The notes under the pieces are model-generated. The model made no database searches and was not told the DNA's origin. It was given only the letters and a program-made list of their open reading frames with translations. Shown piece after piece: positions 1 through 10,208 of a stretch of 64,000 nucleotides of DNA; positions within the stretch are counted from its first letter, which is position 1, and the number at the start of each line of letters is the position of its first letter. The translations under genes were made by a program, and so were the position numbers. Source of the DNA: Acorus gramineus (Eukaryota; Streptophyta; Magnoliopsida; Acorales; Acoraceae); assembly GCA_030737835.1 (NCBI GenBank), contig JAUJYN010000016.1, forward strand, positions 1,775,001 to 1,839,000, read 5' to 3'.

Positions 1-1267
1 GAATCAAGAGGATTCTTGAAGATCCAAAATTATGCTAGATAAAGATTTGGTGAAGAGAGAATCAAAAATCAAAATCCAATCAAATATTCTTCAAATCAAT
101 GTTAAAACCGTCCCACTATTTTGACCATAACTTTTGCCTCAAATATCGTATTTTGGCCCAAAATATGGCGTTGAAAGATATTTTCAAGATCTACAAATCA
201 ATGTTTCATGAATATTTTGCAATTCCACCTTATTAGGGGTCAAAAATTCATCCGAAGATTCTGCAGAAAATTAATGACGGGAATGAAAGATTTTACCTGC
301 TAAAATTGTCAAATATTCATATGAGGAAGGTTGATGGCCAATCTTAACCATCCAATTCATTGCAAATCAATGGTCAAGATTCAAGGCTGGAGGCTATAAA
401 AGGAACACATATGAAGCCAAGAAAAAAATCAAAGAAGGAGGCAAAGGGACAACCAAAGGAGAAGAAAGATTCAAGAGTTTTGCTTTGTTTTTGTTTTTCT
501 TTTCATCTCATATCTTTGGATGTTTGTATATATTTAGATCTGAATTTTAATATTACTTTAGTATTTTTATTTTCAAGAATTTTTCAATAATATGATGTTT
601 TATTTTTTATTTTTTATTTAGTTTGATCATGTTTTCTAGTAGCTAAATCTTCAACTAGGGTTGAAGATGAAACCATGCAATGCTAGTTTAGGATTTTATA
701 TTTAGATCTGAATTCTCCATATTGTTTGCTTTATTGAATATCAATCTCTCCTTCAATTCTCTTTTGAAACCTTTCATGTGAATTTCTTATTACCTTCTTC
801 AAAAATCTCTTGTATTTGATTTGATAAAATATGGTTCTCTGATATTTTATGCTCTTCTTAACAAGTTGAATATTGAGTTGGTAGATTTTATAAAGGGAAG
901 GGAGATAGATCATTTTATGAAATAATTAATATGATTTTAAATATTTAATTTCCGATTGGTATTTGACTAACGTCAATATTGATTGAGTTATATGGTGGAG
1001 TTTCACATTTGAATATAACCCCTAAATTGGTATTGCATGGTGGATTCTAAAACCCTAGTTATCTTTTTATATTAATATCCGTTTTTTTTTTAAAATAAAA
1101 ATAAAAAAATAAACCTTCATCAGTCTTCCTGTCTAATTCGATTAGGTAAATCAATTAATAATTTAATTTGAACAATTCTCTGTGGGATCGACCCGTATTT
1201 GCTAGATCTATACTTCTGTAATGATCCGTGCACTTGCGGTAATTAATAACAACTTTAATCATCAATC
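1..1267 (+). mobile_element. LTR of an unrelated AT-rich retrotransposon (Tat/Athila-like?), fragment
   Basis: This AT-rich stretch shares nothing obvious with the GC-rich chromovirus LTRs that fill the window. It has a good TATA box (395-401) and then a long T-rich leader. Near its right end lies a motif around 1177-1200 (CTGTGGGATCGACCC), followed by a cytosine/guanine-poor tail. That motif type is familiar from the ends of plant Tat/Athila-type LTRs. The right boundary is placed at a CA dinucleotide just before 1268, where chromovirus LTR sequence resumes. Its left end is outside the window, so solo LTR versus 3' LTR cannot be decided. The family assignment is from memory of motif style only. 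Confidence 0.5.
395..401 (+). promoter_or_regulatory. TATA box of the AT-rich LTR
   Basis: TATAAAA in the context GGCTATAAAAGG, well placed for an LTR promoter with a leader downstream. No functional evidence beyond the motif. Confidence 0.5.
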
Positions 1268-2194
1268 AGGTCCCGATCTACACCCCGGTGCTTTCAAATC
1301 CCAATTCCGGCCAACCTAGCCCTCCCATCCGCCCTCTCTTCTCCTCAGATCCGAGCCAAATCGGAGGTGGGAGTTGGTCTTGGTGGTGGAGACCGTTGGG
1401 GGAGCGTTTCGGTGCGTGGAGAGCAACCGGACACCCCTTCCTCCCCCTTGGTAAGCTCTTTTTCCTCTTCTTTTTGGCTTAGATGTATGTTAGGAAGGGG
1501 GGTTTTGTGTTTGGGAGGTGGTCGGCGGCTGTGGGAGGCTGTCGGAGGCGGTTGGGGGTGGTCGGAGGCCGTCGGAGGCCGTCGGATGGGTGGTGGAGGT
1601 GCTCGGGTATGGGGTGGTTGCTGTTTCGGCAGCAGGCAGCACAGGCAGCACCGGCAGCAGCAGAGGCAGCGCAGCAGGCTGGGCGCGCGCGGGCGTGCTG
1701 GGGGTTGCTGGTCGAGGGGTGTCGTGCAGGGTGCACGCGGGGCGCGGCGAGGCAGCGGTGGTGCGTGCGGGGCGCGACGAGGCAGCAGTGGTGCGCGCAG
1801 GGTGCGCGCGGGGCGACGCACTGCGCGCGGGGCGTGCGGGGTGCTCGCAGGCCAGCGCAAGGCGTGCGGGGTGTGCGCGGGCGGCTGCGCTGGGGCGCAG
1901 AGGGCGCGCGGTGCACCTGGGAGGCTCGGTGGCGTGGCCAGGCGACGGGCAGGGGCCCGGCGGTGCGCTGGGTGCGCGGGCTGAGGCGCGGCGGTGCACC
2001 CGGGCGGTCGGGTGGCCGTGCGGGTGGCTGCCGGGGGTGCGGGTGGTTACCGGGGTGCTCAGGCTAGCGTGCGTGCGAGTCGTATGCACGTTTGCCTGAG
2101 TGTTGGGTGTTTGATTTTGGGATTTTGGGTATTTATTTGTGTATTTTGAGTATTTTGTGGATTTTTACTCACCAGTTGATACCCTGTCTTGCAG

Positions 2195-2230
2195 ATCTTG
2201 ATGGACGGTCGTGCGTCGACCCGACTTCCG
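2195..2230 (+). other. 36-nt LTR mini-module (E2), AG/GTGAGT bounded
   Basis: Preceded by a pyrimidine-rich stretch and TTGCAG, followed directly by GTGAGTGGG. The same cassette, 36 nt in most copies, recurs in about fifteen LTR copies in this window. It looks like a small internal exon. Splicing is inferred, not shown. Confidence 0.6.
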
Positions 2231-3025
2231 GTGAGTGGGACAACCCAACCCAGTTTGGGAGGCGCTACATGCACTTGGGCGTGTACCGTCCTCCCCTGGG
2301 GCACATAGTTAGTATTAACTGTTGTATTATAATACATGTAAGCATGATGTGTGTGTAGAATGCATGCCACCCTAGACTTGTATGTTAGGGACTTGCACCC
2401 TTAGAATTTGTGCATGAGCCGTGCATCCTGTCACCTTGTTATCATGCTAGGAAAGCCCTGACCTATGCATGCGTCCTATTAGTTTGATTTATTTATTTAA
2501 ATGCAAACTAGTGATATTGTTAGCATGCTTTGGGGAATATAAGGGGGCCTTGCAAGGTTAACATTGAGACCCGGGTTAGGGTACTCCGTGTTCCTCGTTT
2601 GGTTGTCGGGATGTCCTACATCGGGACCTCAGGTTACCCTCCCAAGGTCTCTTTTCCCCATTTATGTCTTATTTATTTCCCCGCATCTTGGTTATGCGCG
2701 TTGGTGGAATTCTGAATGAATTCAAGACATTAGAGTTGTAGAGATGTGCTGTCAGCGGATCCGAGTGGATCATATGCGATGGATAGGCTGTTCTGTTCCC
2801 TTCGTTGGATCCGTGTAGAGACTACCTCAGCGTTAGAAAGGTTGTCCCGTGCAGGGGCTCCCATCAGTAGGCGCCTCCTGATTTGGTAGAAGGACTGTGC
2901 TGAATGTGGGGGTGGCCAAACGACCTACGGAGTGGGGAGAGACTATCGGTGGACCAAGGGTGACCAACAGCCTAGTCAGTCCCAAGAGCCTATGTCACCT
3001 ATTGAGGGGTGAGGGTGAGGGTATG

Positions 3026-3050
3026 GTGGGCCGGCGATGCGACGACCCAC
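3026..3050 (+). other. Conserved LTR hairpin, first unit
   Basis: An 8-base stem (GTGGGCCG / CGACCCAC) with one mismatch surrounds the conserved loop GCGATG. It lies at the end of a GAGGGT-rich repeat unit, as in the other LTR copies. Confidence 0.5.
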
Positions 3051-3124
3051 ATGATTGTGTATGGATGATTATCAGCCCATTAAGTCCCAATACCCTTTGT
3101 CACCTATTGAGGGGTGAGGGTGTG

Positions 3125-3149
3125 GTGGTTCGGCGATGTAGCGAACCAC
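3125..3149 (+). other. Conserved LTR hairpin, second unit with compensated pair
   Basis: The stem is GTGGTTCG / CGAACCAC with loop GCGATGTAG. Compared with GTGGGTCG / CGACCCAC in other copies, both arms have changed together (G-C to T-A), so pairing is kept. Confidence 0.55.
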
Positions 3150-3274
3150 CGGACTTGTGATTGATTATGCCACTTTGAGGCTTTTGCTATAAATTGTGGT
3201 TAATATAAACTGTATGCATGGGTTGTGCTATTCACTGAGCGTGTGGCTCACCCCTCGCATAAAATCTTTTTCAG

Positions 3275-3327
3275 TGATCACCGAGGAGGACTTGAAGGAG
3301 GAGCTTCCCGAGCGACTACACCAGTAG
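3275..3327 (+). other. LTR terminal module (E3), 53 nt ending in a stop codon
   Basis: It begins after TTTTTCAG and ends at TAG. In the frame shared by the other copies it reads a short acidic tail with the core LKEELPE. Nine other A-type copies in the window have the same start site, frame and stop position. Function is unknown. Confidence 0.6.
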
Positions 3328-3677
3328 CGGAGTAGCGCCACGTCCCTCGAGTTTTGAGGCCATCAGCATCCTTCTCTTTGTTGTATGTATATATTTCTGT
3401 GCTTGGGCACCTAGTTTGGATTATGTATGGATTGTATTTGTGTGTATATGGACATGTTGGCTCTCACAGGACATATGATTATGTATCGAGTCTGTAGTAT
3501 GTTTTGATTACAGATTCAGTCTTTTTAGCTTCCGCATTTGGTGTATATATTATGTCAGCCCTGCTTTTATCTATGTTGTCATTTTAGCTGTTGTGTGAGT
3601 ATGTTATTGAACTCCTGTTTACTGATATCATATATACACTTGCCGCGTCCCGGGGACGGCCGCCCTGGGGCGTGACA

Positions 3678-5099
3678 ACAACATCGCCGACCCACCCCAC
3701 ACTCACCCTTTAAGAGTGTCATGGGCCCTTTTCAGACTAGACCGCTCTCCACCCCTGGTCCACCCGGTAGCCTCTCCCACACTCCGTAGCCTCTACCTGG
3801 TATACTCCCACGATCAGCACTGTCCGACGCACTACCGCACGCCTGCCCGTGCGCTCAGACGCGCTGCCGCGCGCGCCCAGGAGCATGCCCAGACGCACGC
3901 GCACGCGCACGCACACACGCGCGCGCACTGGCCCCCAGCCCCGCGCCCAGGCGCATGCCTAGACGCACTGCTCCGCGCACACGCATGCTCGCGCGCACTC
4001 CCGCGCGCACCCCCGCTCATGCCAGCACCCGCGCGCCCATGCCGCGCGCACGTGCCCGCGCGCGTCTGCGCGCCCACCAGCGCTTGCCTGCGCCCGCCTG
4101 CGAGCGCGCCTGCCCGCGCACGCGGGCAGACGACTCCCGATGCGCGCCCAGCCAACCATTTTTAACCCTCCCTAACCCCTCACACACACTCTAACCCCTA
4201 TGCATAGCATGCATGACTTCTCTAACCATCCCAACAGGCCTTACAAATCAAAAAGAAGGGGAAGAGGACTTACCAAAAGAGGGAAACGGAAAGGGGGAGG
4301 TGCGGGGCTCTCAACGCGCTCACGGCCACCTCAACCACCACCACCACCACTACCTCTTCAGCCTCCTCAGCCTCCTTCTTGGCTGCAAATCAGGGGGAAG
4401 GATCATGAAAAAAAGGGAGCTTGAGATAAGAGACGATCAACAACAACAACAAAATCTACACAAGTTCCACTTGCACTTGAACCATCTCCTTCTCTTCTCT
4501 TTGGGACATTTAAACAAACACTTGGGGGGCTTGAGAGAAAGGAAGAGAGAGCCCAAATGTGTATGCGTGGAAGTGAGAGGGAGAGAGAGAGAGAGAGAAG
4601 ATATTTTGGGGGCACATAAATATCTAAAGAGGGGATGGAAATGACTAAGTCGTCCTTTGACTAGAAATTCTGCGCATGCTTCACTGGAACAGCCATAACT
4701 TCCTCAATATAGCTCCGAATTGCACAATTCCAATTCCATTGGAAATTCAAGAGGATTATCTACAACTTTCATGTTTATGCCAAGATCAAATAATCTCTCC
4801 AGCTATTTTGAAATTTGAGCTAAACATTACACATGGCTGCTGCCAGAATTTCCCTCCTAGGGGCATACTTGGAAAAATACCCATAACTTTTACTACAAGA
4901 ATCCAGTTGATCTAATTCCACTTTTGTACGAAAGCTAACTCAAAACTGGACATCTCATAATAAAATCATATTTAAACCTCTTCATCTTGGATTTTAATAA
5001 AATCAAATCCAAATACCAAATTGGAAATACATAACTTCGAGGAAAAAAAATTATTTCCAAATTTTCAATCAGAGTGCTCCGAATGATACAGGCACAACA
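3678..5099 (-). mobile_element. Chromovirus LTR fragment, LTR-B type, minus strand
   Basis: Starts abruptly next to the end of the plus-strand LTR at 3677. Reading the minus strand from 5099, it has the LTR-B start (TGTTGTGCCTG-like), the block shared by all B copies (including the conserved run around 4660-4990), a CT-rich leader, the leader module near 4290-4400, and a GC-rich alternating tract (about 3835-4140). Its right end abuts a partial primer-binding site at 5100. It is a fragment and carries no complete mini-module. Confidence 0.75.
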
Positions 5100-7778
5100 G
5101 TATCAGAGCCTAAGTCTAGTCATATAGATGATGATTCGTAGGATTGTCATCCGAGTACTTCTGTTTTAGAAGTTATCTTAGGTTGTTGACATGCCTCCTC
5201 GCATCCGTTGACGTGGACGTGACCCCCCTGGACCCACCCTTAAGTTGTCGACTGGGTCGACTGATTAGGGTCAGTTGTTGGATCCCTTGTGGTGGGATTA
5301 AGGCTTGGGTAGGAGATTCCAGCCCAGTAGTATGATAGTGATGAATTGGTCGCAATTTCTAAGGTATGAATTGCGTCTCAAAAATGGAGCTTCTTTCCCG
5401 TGTATCGGTATTGCTGGTAACCATTGAGTTCGCGTGCGGTGCAAGTTTGAAGTGTTGAGGATGTGGCATATTGCTCATTAAGGGGTGATGTCTTCTTCCA
5501 GCCTGCCTACTCAGGATTAAGGGGCCTTGCAGGGTCAACGTTGAGACCCGGGCAAGGGTATTCCGTGTTCCTTGTTTGGTTGTCAGGATATCCTATATCA
5601 GGACCTCATGGTGCCCTCCCAGCAGGTTCTTTTCCCAGTCAAGGAATACCTTTGAAGCATCTATTGATGATTGAGTTTTCCTCTCACTTGGAAGGTGCTG
5701 TAGCGAGTGGTGATGCATACGATCGGGATTGGGTGCATCCTATTGCAGCTTGGTGGGCCATTGCTTGTGGACTGGGTTCCATAGTGGCATCTGGAGTTGC
5801 TTCGATATATCATTGTGCGTTGTAGCTGCCCGGTTGAGGCCAGAGTCCTGTGAGGTGCTCTCAGATACTATGCTTGTTGGTGCGCCCATATGGCAGAGAT
5901 AGTGGGCTTGGGAGGCTACCAGGTAGAGGCCACACCAGGAGAGTGCTACTGGATGATGTCGAGAGCGTGGACTCCCTGTGATGAATCTGCCCATGGAGTG
6001 CAGGATGCTGGAGTTCCAATGGTTATAGATGAGCGACCTATCTCTGGCGGCATGTGAAGCACAGTTGTGGATATTGTCGCGTTTTGCCCCACATTGGTCA
6101 CAAATAAGGAGACGCGATGCTAACGTTCGTGATGGGACTCAACCGCCTTATCAGATAGATGACGTCGCATAGGCATTGTCGAGGTTCGACGATCCCCCTT
6201 ATTGCGTGTCTTGTGGATTAAGTGCGGTTGAGCGGCTTACCAAGCGTGTAAGTGTCATCATGAGCGCCAGCCATGCTAGAGGAGCAGAATCTGGACTTAA
6301 TTGTTCGAGGTGTTGTTTTGATCTCCCCGTGGAGGTTGAAGATCAATTACCTTTGCCGCGAATCGATGATCTGTTTGACCAGCTCTGGGAGCGGGTGTCT
6401 GCTGTTAGATCGATCTTCGCACAAGGGTACCACAAGTTGAAGATCCGGGAGTTGGACATCCTGTAGATGGCCTTTCGTGACCGTTTCGGGCACTACGAGT
6501 TTTAAGTACTGCTGTCGGGGTTGACGAATGCGCCGGATGCCTTCATGGATCTCAAAAGTTTTATTGGGCTTCCGTGGACTACTTTGGGGTAGTCTTCATT
6601 GAGATTGCTGTGGTGCGATGAAAAGGGCGATATGGGTGACCTTGTTTCCCCAGGTTGGCATGCCCTCAGGCAAAGTTTGAGAATCATCATTGAGTGGAAA
6701 GCGTCAGTCCATCGAGATTCCTCAGTGGACGTGGGAGTGGGTTATCAGGGATTGTTGCGGACTCGCTAATGTCACGTTCGGGTCACGACGCCGTCTAGGT
6801 GATCAATGACCGACTGACTAAGTCCGCGCTTCCCTCCCTAATCCGACTGATTGAGTCTCTGGATGCCTTGACGTGGGTTTTCACCTTCGCGATTGTTCGT
6901 CTTCATGGCACTCCGGTTGGCGCTATTTTCGGTTGAGACGCGAGGGTTACTTTGAGGTTGTGGCGCAGCCTTGGCAGGCTTTGGCACGAGCCTCCATTTA
7001 AGTATAGCGTTTCATCGCCGATGGACAGCCAGACAAAGAGGACGATTCAGACCTTGGAGGACATGCTAAGTGCCTGCGTGCTCGATGATGAGGGCAGTTG
7101 GGTGAGGCACCACCCATTTGTTGGGGTATGCCTGCAAGACGACTGCCATTCGAGCATCCTGGTGGTACTGTGAAAGGCACTCTACAGACGCAGTGTTATA
7201 CCTCCCTTGTGTTGGGACGGTTGAGGAGCACCAGTTGGAGGGGCCATAAGTTAGTTGTTTGACCTTGCGGTGGCCAGGTTGGTTCGTGTGTGCATCTGCA
7301 CCTCCCAGAACCGATAGAAAGGCTACCCAGGTCATCATCGCCAGGAGCTTACCTTTAGGTTTGGCGACCATGTTTTCGTGAAGGTGTCCCAGTTCAAGGG
7401 CATCCTCTGTTTCGACGTTCGGTGCAAGCTGAGTTGGCTCTTCAATGGGACTGTTTCTCATCATGGGAGGTGGCTTGTCATTTAGCCTTCCCCCCCAGCT
7501 GGCTCATGCCCACGACGTCGTCCTCGTTTCTCGTCCTTGTTTCGACTGTCTCATTCTCGAGCTGGGTTTGTCGTTCATGGAGCAGAGGATCGAGGTCAAG
7601 GACCAGCATGAGAAGAGGCTCCACTCTAAGACTGTTCCTTTGATTACAGTGTGTCGGTAACGCCAGTCTGGTGCATGGACCACTTGGAAGCAAAAGGTCT
7701 ATGCGTGATACTTGCTACTTTTGGTCTTCCCTTGGGTTTCCTTAAATTTCGAGGACTAAATTCCTAAGGGGTGGAGAA
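5100..7778 (+). mobile_element. Internal region of a broken, short chromovirus derivative
   Basis: It opens with GTATCAGAGCC, the 3' part of a Met-tRNA-type primer-binding site, and ends with a purine tract (about 7766-7778) directly before a TGTTATG LTR start. In between are weak remnants: a gag start near 5190, the RT landmark [11 protein letters not shown] near 6350-6385, integrase-like stretches around 6710-7180, and a tail near 7540-7665 equivalent to the chromodomain end of the intact relatives. About 5510-5640 resembles part of the LTR itself. The region is much shorter than the roughly 4.9-kb internal region at 49209-54145 and has many breaks. It matches the minus-strand region 59829-62574 in organisation, so it appears to be a derivative that amplified in this form. 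Confidence 0.8.
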
Positions 7779-9227
7779 TGTTATGCTTGTGTCATTTGGA
7801 GCCTTATTTTTCGATTGGAGTCGCTAAAATTTTAGCTTTTAGCCACCTGCAGGAGTTGGAGCGCTCTGATTTAAAATTTTGATACATAATTTTTCTCCCA
7901 GAAGTTATGTATTTCCGATTTGGTATTTGAATTTAATTTTGTTAAAATCCAAGATGAAGAGGTTTAAATATGATTTTATCATGAGATGCTCAGTTTTGAG
8001 TTAGCTTTCGTACAAAAGTGGAATCAGATCAACTGGATTCATGTAGTAAAAGTTATGGGTATTTTTCCAAGTATACCTCAGGGATAAAAAATTCTGGCAG
8101 CAGCCCTGTTCTATGTTTAGCTCTAATTGTGGAATAGCTGGAGGGATTATTTGATCTTGGCTTAAACATGCAAGTTTTAGATAATCTTCTTGGCTTTCCA
8201 GTGGGATTCAAATGTGCAATTCGGAGCTATATTGAGGAAGTTATGGCTGTTATAGTGAAGCATGTACAGAATTTCTAGTCAGGGACGACTTAGTCATTTG
8301 AATCCCTCTTTTGGATATTTATTTGCCCAAAAAATATCCTCTTCTCTCCCTCTCTCTCCCACTCCCCACGTCTACCACTCTTGGGTCTCTCTTCTCTCTT
8401 TCACACACACCCCCCATGTGTTTGTGTTGAGTCCTCAAAGAGAAGTGAAGGAGAAGGTGAAGAAGGAAGCACAAGAAGGTTTGTGTGGGTGTTGTTGTGT
8501 TGTTGATCGTCCTCTCTCAAGCTCCTTTTCATGACCTTTTCCTCCCCCTGATTTTCAGCCAAGAAGGAGGCTGAGGAGAGCTGTGGATGTCGTGGTAGTG
8601 GTGGTGGTGGTTGAGGTGGTCGCGGGTGCATCGAGGGCCCCCGAATCTCCCCCTTTCATTCCCCCTCCCAAGGTGAGCTCTTCCCCTTCTTTTCTTGGTT
8701 TTTCATGGCTTAGGGGGTTGTGGGGAGGTCATGCATGCCAGGTAATTGGTTTAGGGTGAGTGAGAAGTGTGGAGGAGGGGTTAAAAGGGGTTAGAGATGG
8801 CTGGGCGAGCGCTGGGTGCTGTCTGTGTGCGTGCGTGCACCTAGCATTTGCAAGCGGGCGCGCAGACGCGCGCGGGTGCGCGTGGGCGCTGGCCCGAGCG
8901 GGGGTGCGCGCGGGGCAAGTTGTCTGGGTGGGTCTGGGCGCGCAGCTGGGTGCCAGTGCGTGCTGGGGCATGTGTGGGGCTGCCCAAGGTCTCGGGTAGG
9001 TGCTGGGGCACCCGGGCATGCATGCGTACGCGCGTGCTCATATTCGTGCGAGCCCGTATGCGTGCATGTCTAAGTCTTTGGTATTTCTAATGATTATAAG
9101 TGTTAAATTGTGATGTTACTCACCAAATTTGATGCCCTTACTTTGCAGATCTCATCGAATGGGATGCGCGAGGTCCCGGGTTGTATGGTGAGTGGTTTGG
9201 TCCAATCGCCCCCCTTCGGGATGCGCA
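7779..9227 (+). mobile_element. 3' LTR (LTR-B type) of the short derivative, fragment
   Basis: It begins TGTTATGC right after a polypurine tract. It has the conserved LTR-B block (about 7860-8280), a CT-rich leader (8340-8420), a leader module ending CCAAG at 8672 before GTGAGC, a GC-rich alternating tract (8815-9070), and the 39-nt mini-module (9149-9187) followed by GTGAGT. At about 9227 the sequence switches to an oppositely oriented LTR. Confidence 0.8.
9149..9187 (+). other. 39-nt LTR mini-module (E2)
   Basis: Flanked by TTTGCAG and GTGAGTGG. This is the 39-nt form also seen at 28699-28737 and, on the minus strand, at 58468-58506. The extra length is exactly one codon relative to the 36-nt form. 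Confidence 0.6.
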
Positions 9228-10208
9228 GACTGCCCCCAACGCGCGCCCAGCCTCTCCCAACCCCTTTTTAACCCTCCCCAACCCCTCACACACTCTCTAA
9301 CCCCTATGCATAGCACGCATGAACACCCTAACATCCCCTTAAGCCATGAAAACCAAGAAAAGAAGGGGAGGAGCTCACCTTTGGAGGGGGAATGAAAGGG
9401 GGAGACTCGGGGGCCCTCGATGCACCCGCGACCACCTCAACCACCACCACCACTACCACCACCTCCTCAGCCCTCCTCAGCCTCCTTTGGCTGCAAAACA
9501 GGGGGGGGGGGGAAAGTCCATGAAAAGGTGCTTGAGAGAGAGGAGATCAACAACTACCACACATGCACAAACCTAGTCATCCACTTGCACCATCTCCTTC
9601 TCTTCTCTTTGAGGAGTTAATACATACACTTGGAGGGGAGTGAAAATAGAGAAGAGAGATCCTAAAATGTCTACGTGGGGAATGGGAGAGGAAGAGAGAG
9701 AGAGAAAGAGAGATATTTTGTTGCACACAAATATCTAAAAGAGGGATCAAATGACTAAATCGTCCTTGACTAGAAATTCTATACATGCTTCACTAGAACA
9801 GCCATAACTTCATCAATATAGCTCTGAATTGCACAATTCAAAATCCGTTGGAAAGCCAAGAAGATTATCTACAACTTTCATGTTTATGCCAAGATCAAAT
9901 AATCCCTCCAGCTATTCCGAAATTAGGGCTAAACATTGAACAGGGCTGCTGCCAGAATTTTTCATCCCCGGGGTATACTTGAAAAATACCCATAAATTTT
10001 ACTACATAAATCCAGTTGATCTAATTCCACTTTTGTACGAAAGCTAACTCAAAACTAAGCATCTCATGATAAAATCATATTTAAACCTCTTCATCTTGGA
10101 TTTTAACAAAATTAAATCCAAATACCAAATCGAGAATACATAATTTCTAGGAAAAAATTATGTAGCCAAATTTTCAATCAGAGCACTCCAAATGACACAG
10201 GCATAACA
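9228..10208 (-). mobile_element. Chromovirus LTR fragment, LTR-B type, minus strand
   Basis: Minus-strand LTR start at 10208 (TGTTATGCCTG). The conserved B block runs down to about 9770, then a CT-rich leader, the leader module near 9400-9500, and the beginning of a spacer. It lies directly against integrase sequence at 10209 without a polypurine tract. It is therefore more likely a later insertion or rearrangement than the proper 3' LTR of the pol fragment beside it. Confidence 0.75.

Larger units (their letters stand above)
1268..3677 (+). mobile_element. Chromovirus LTR fragment, LTR-A type
   Basis: The sequence aligns by eye along its length with the other LTR-A copies (for example 25311-27750 and, in reverse, 17083-20625). 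It contains the leader module ending at a GT donor-like site (1450/1451), a GC-rich alternating tract (about 1680-2060), the 36-nt mini-module (2195-2230), two GAGGGT-rich repeat units with hairpins (3026-3050, 3125-3149), the terminal module (3275-3327), and the typical LTR end GGGGCGTGACA at 3677. The first part of the LTR is replaced by the AT-rich element at 1-1267. No internal region is attached, so it is a solo LTR or an orphaned end. Confidence 0.8.

Noticed and set aside
1345-2099. Four overlapping open frames of 145-205 codons on both strands
   Set aside because: Same composition artefact in the GC-rich LTR tract; no similarity in frame between copies.
5463-5825. 120-codon frame in the short derivative's internal region
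   Set aside because: It crosses the LTR-like segment and has no counterpart frame in the matching region 59829-62574.
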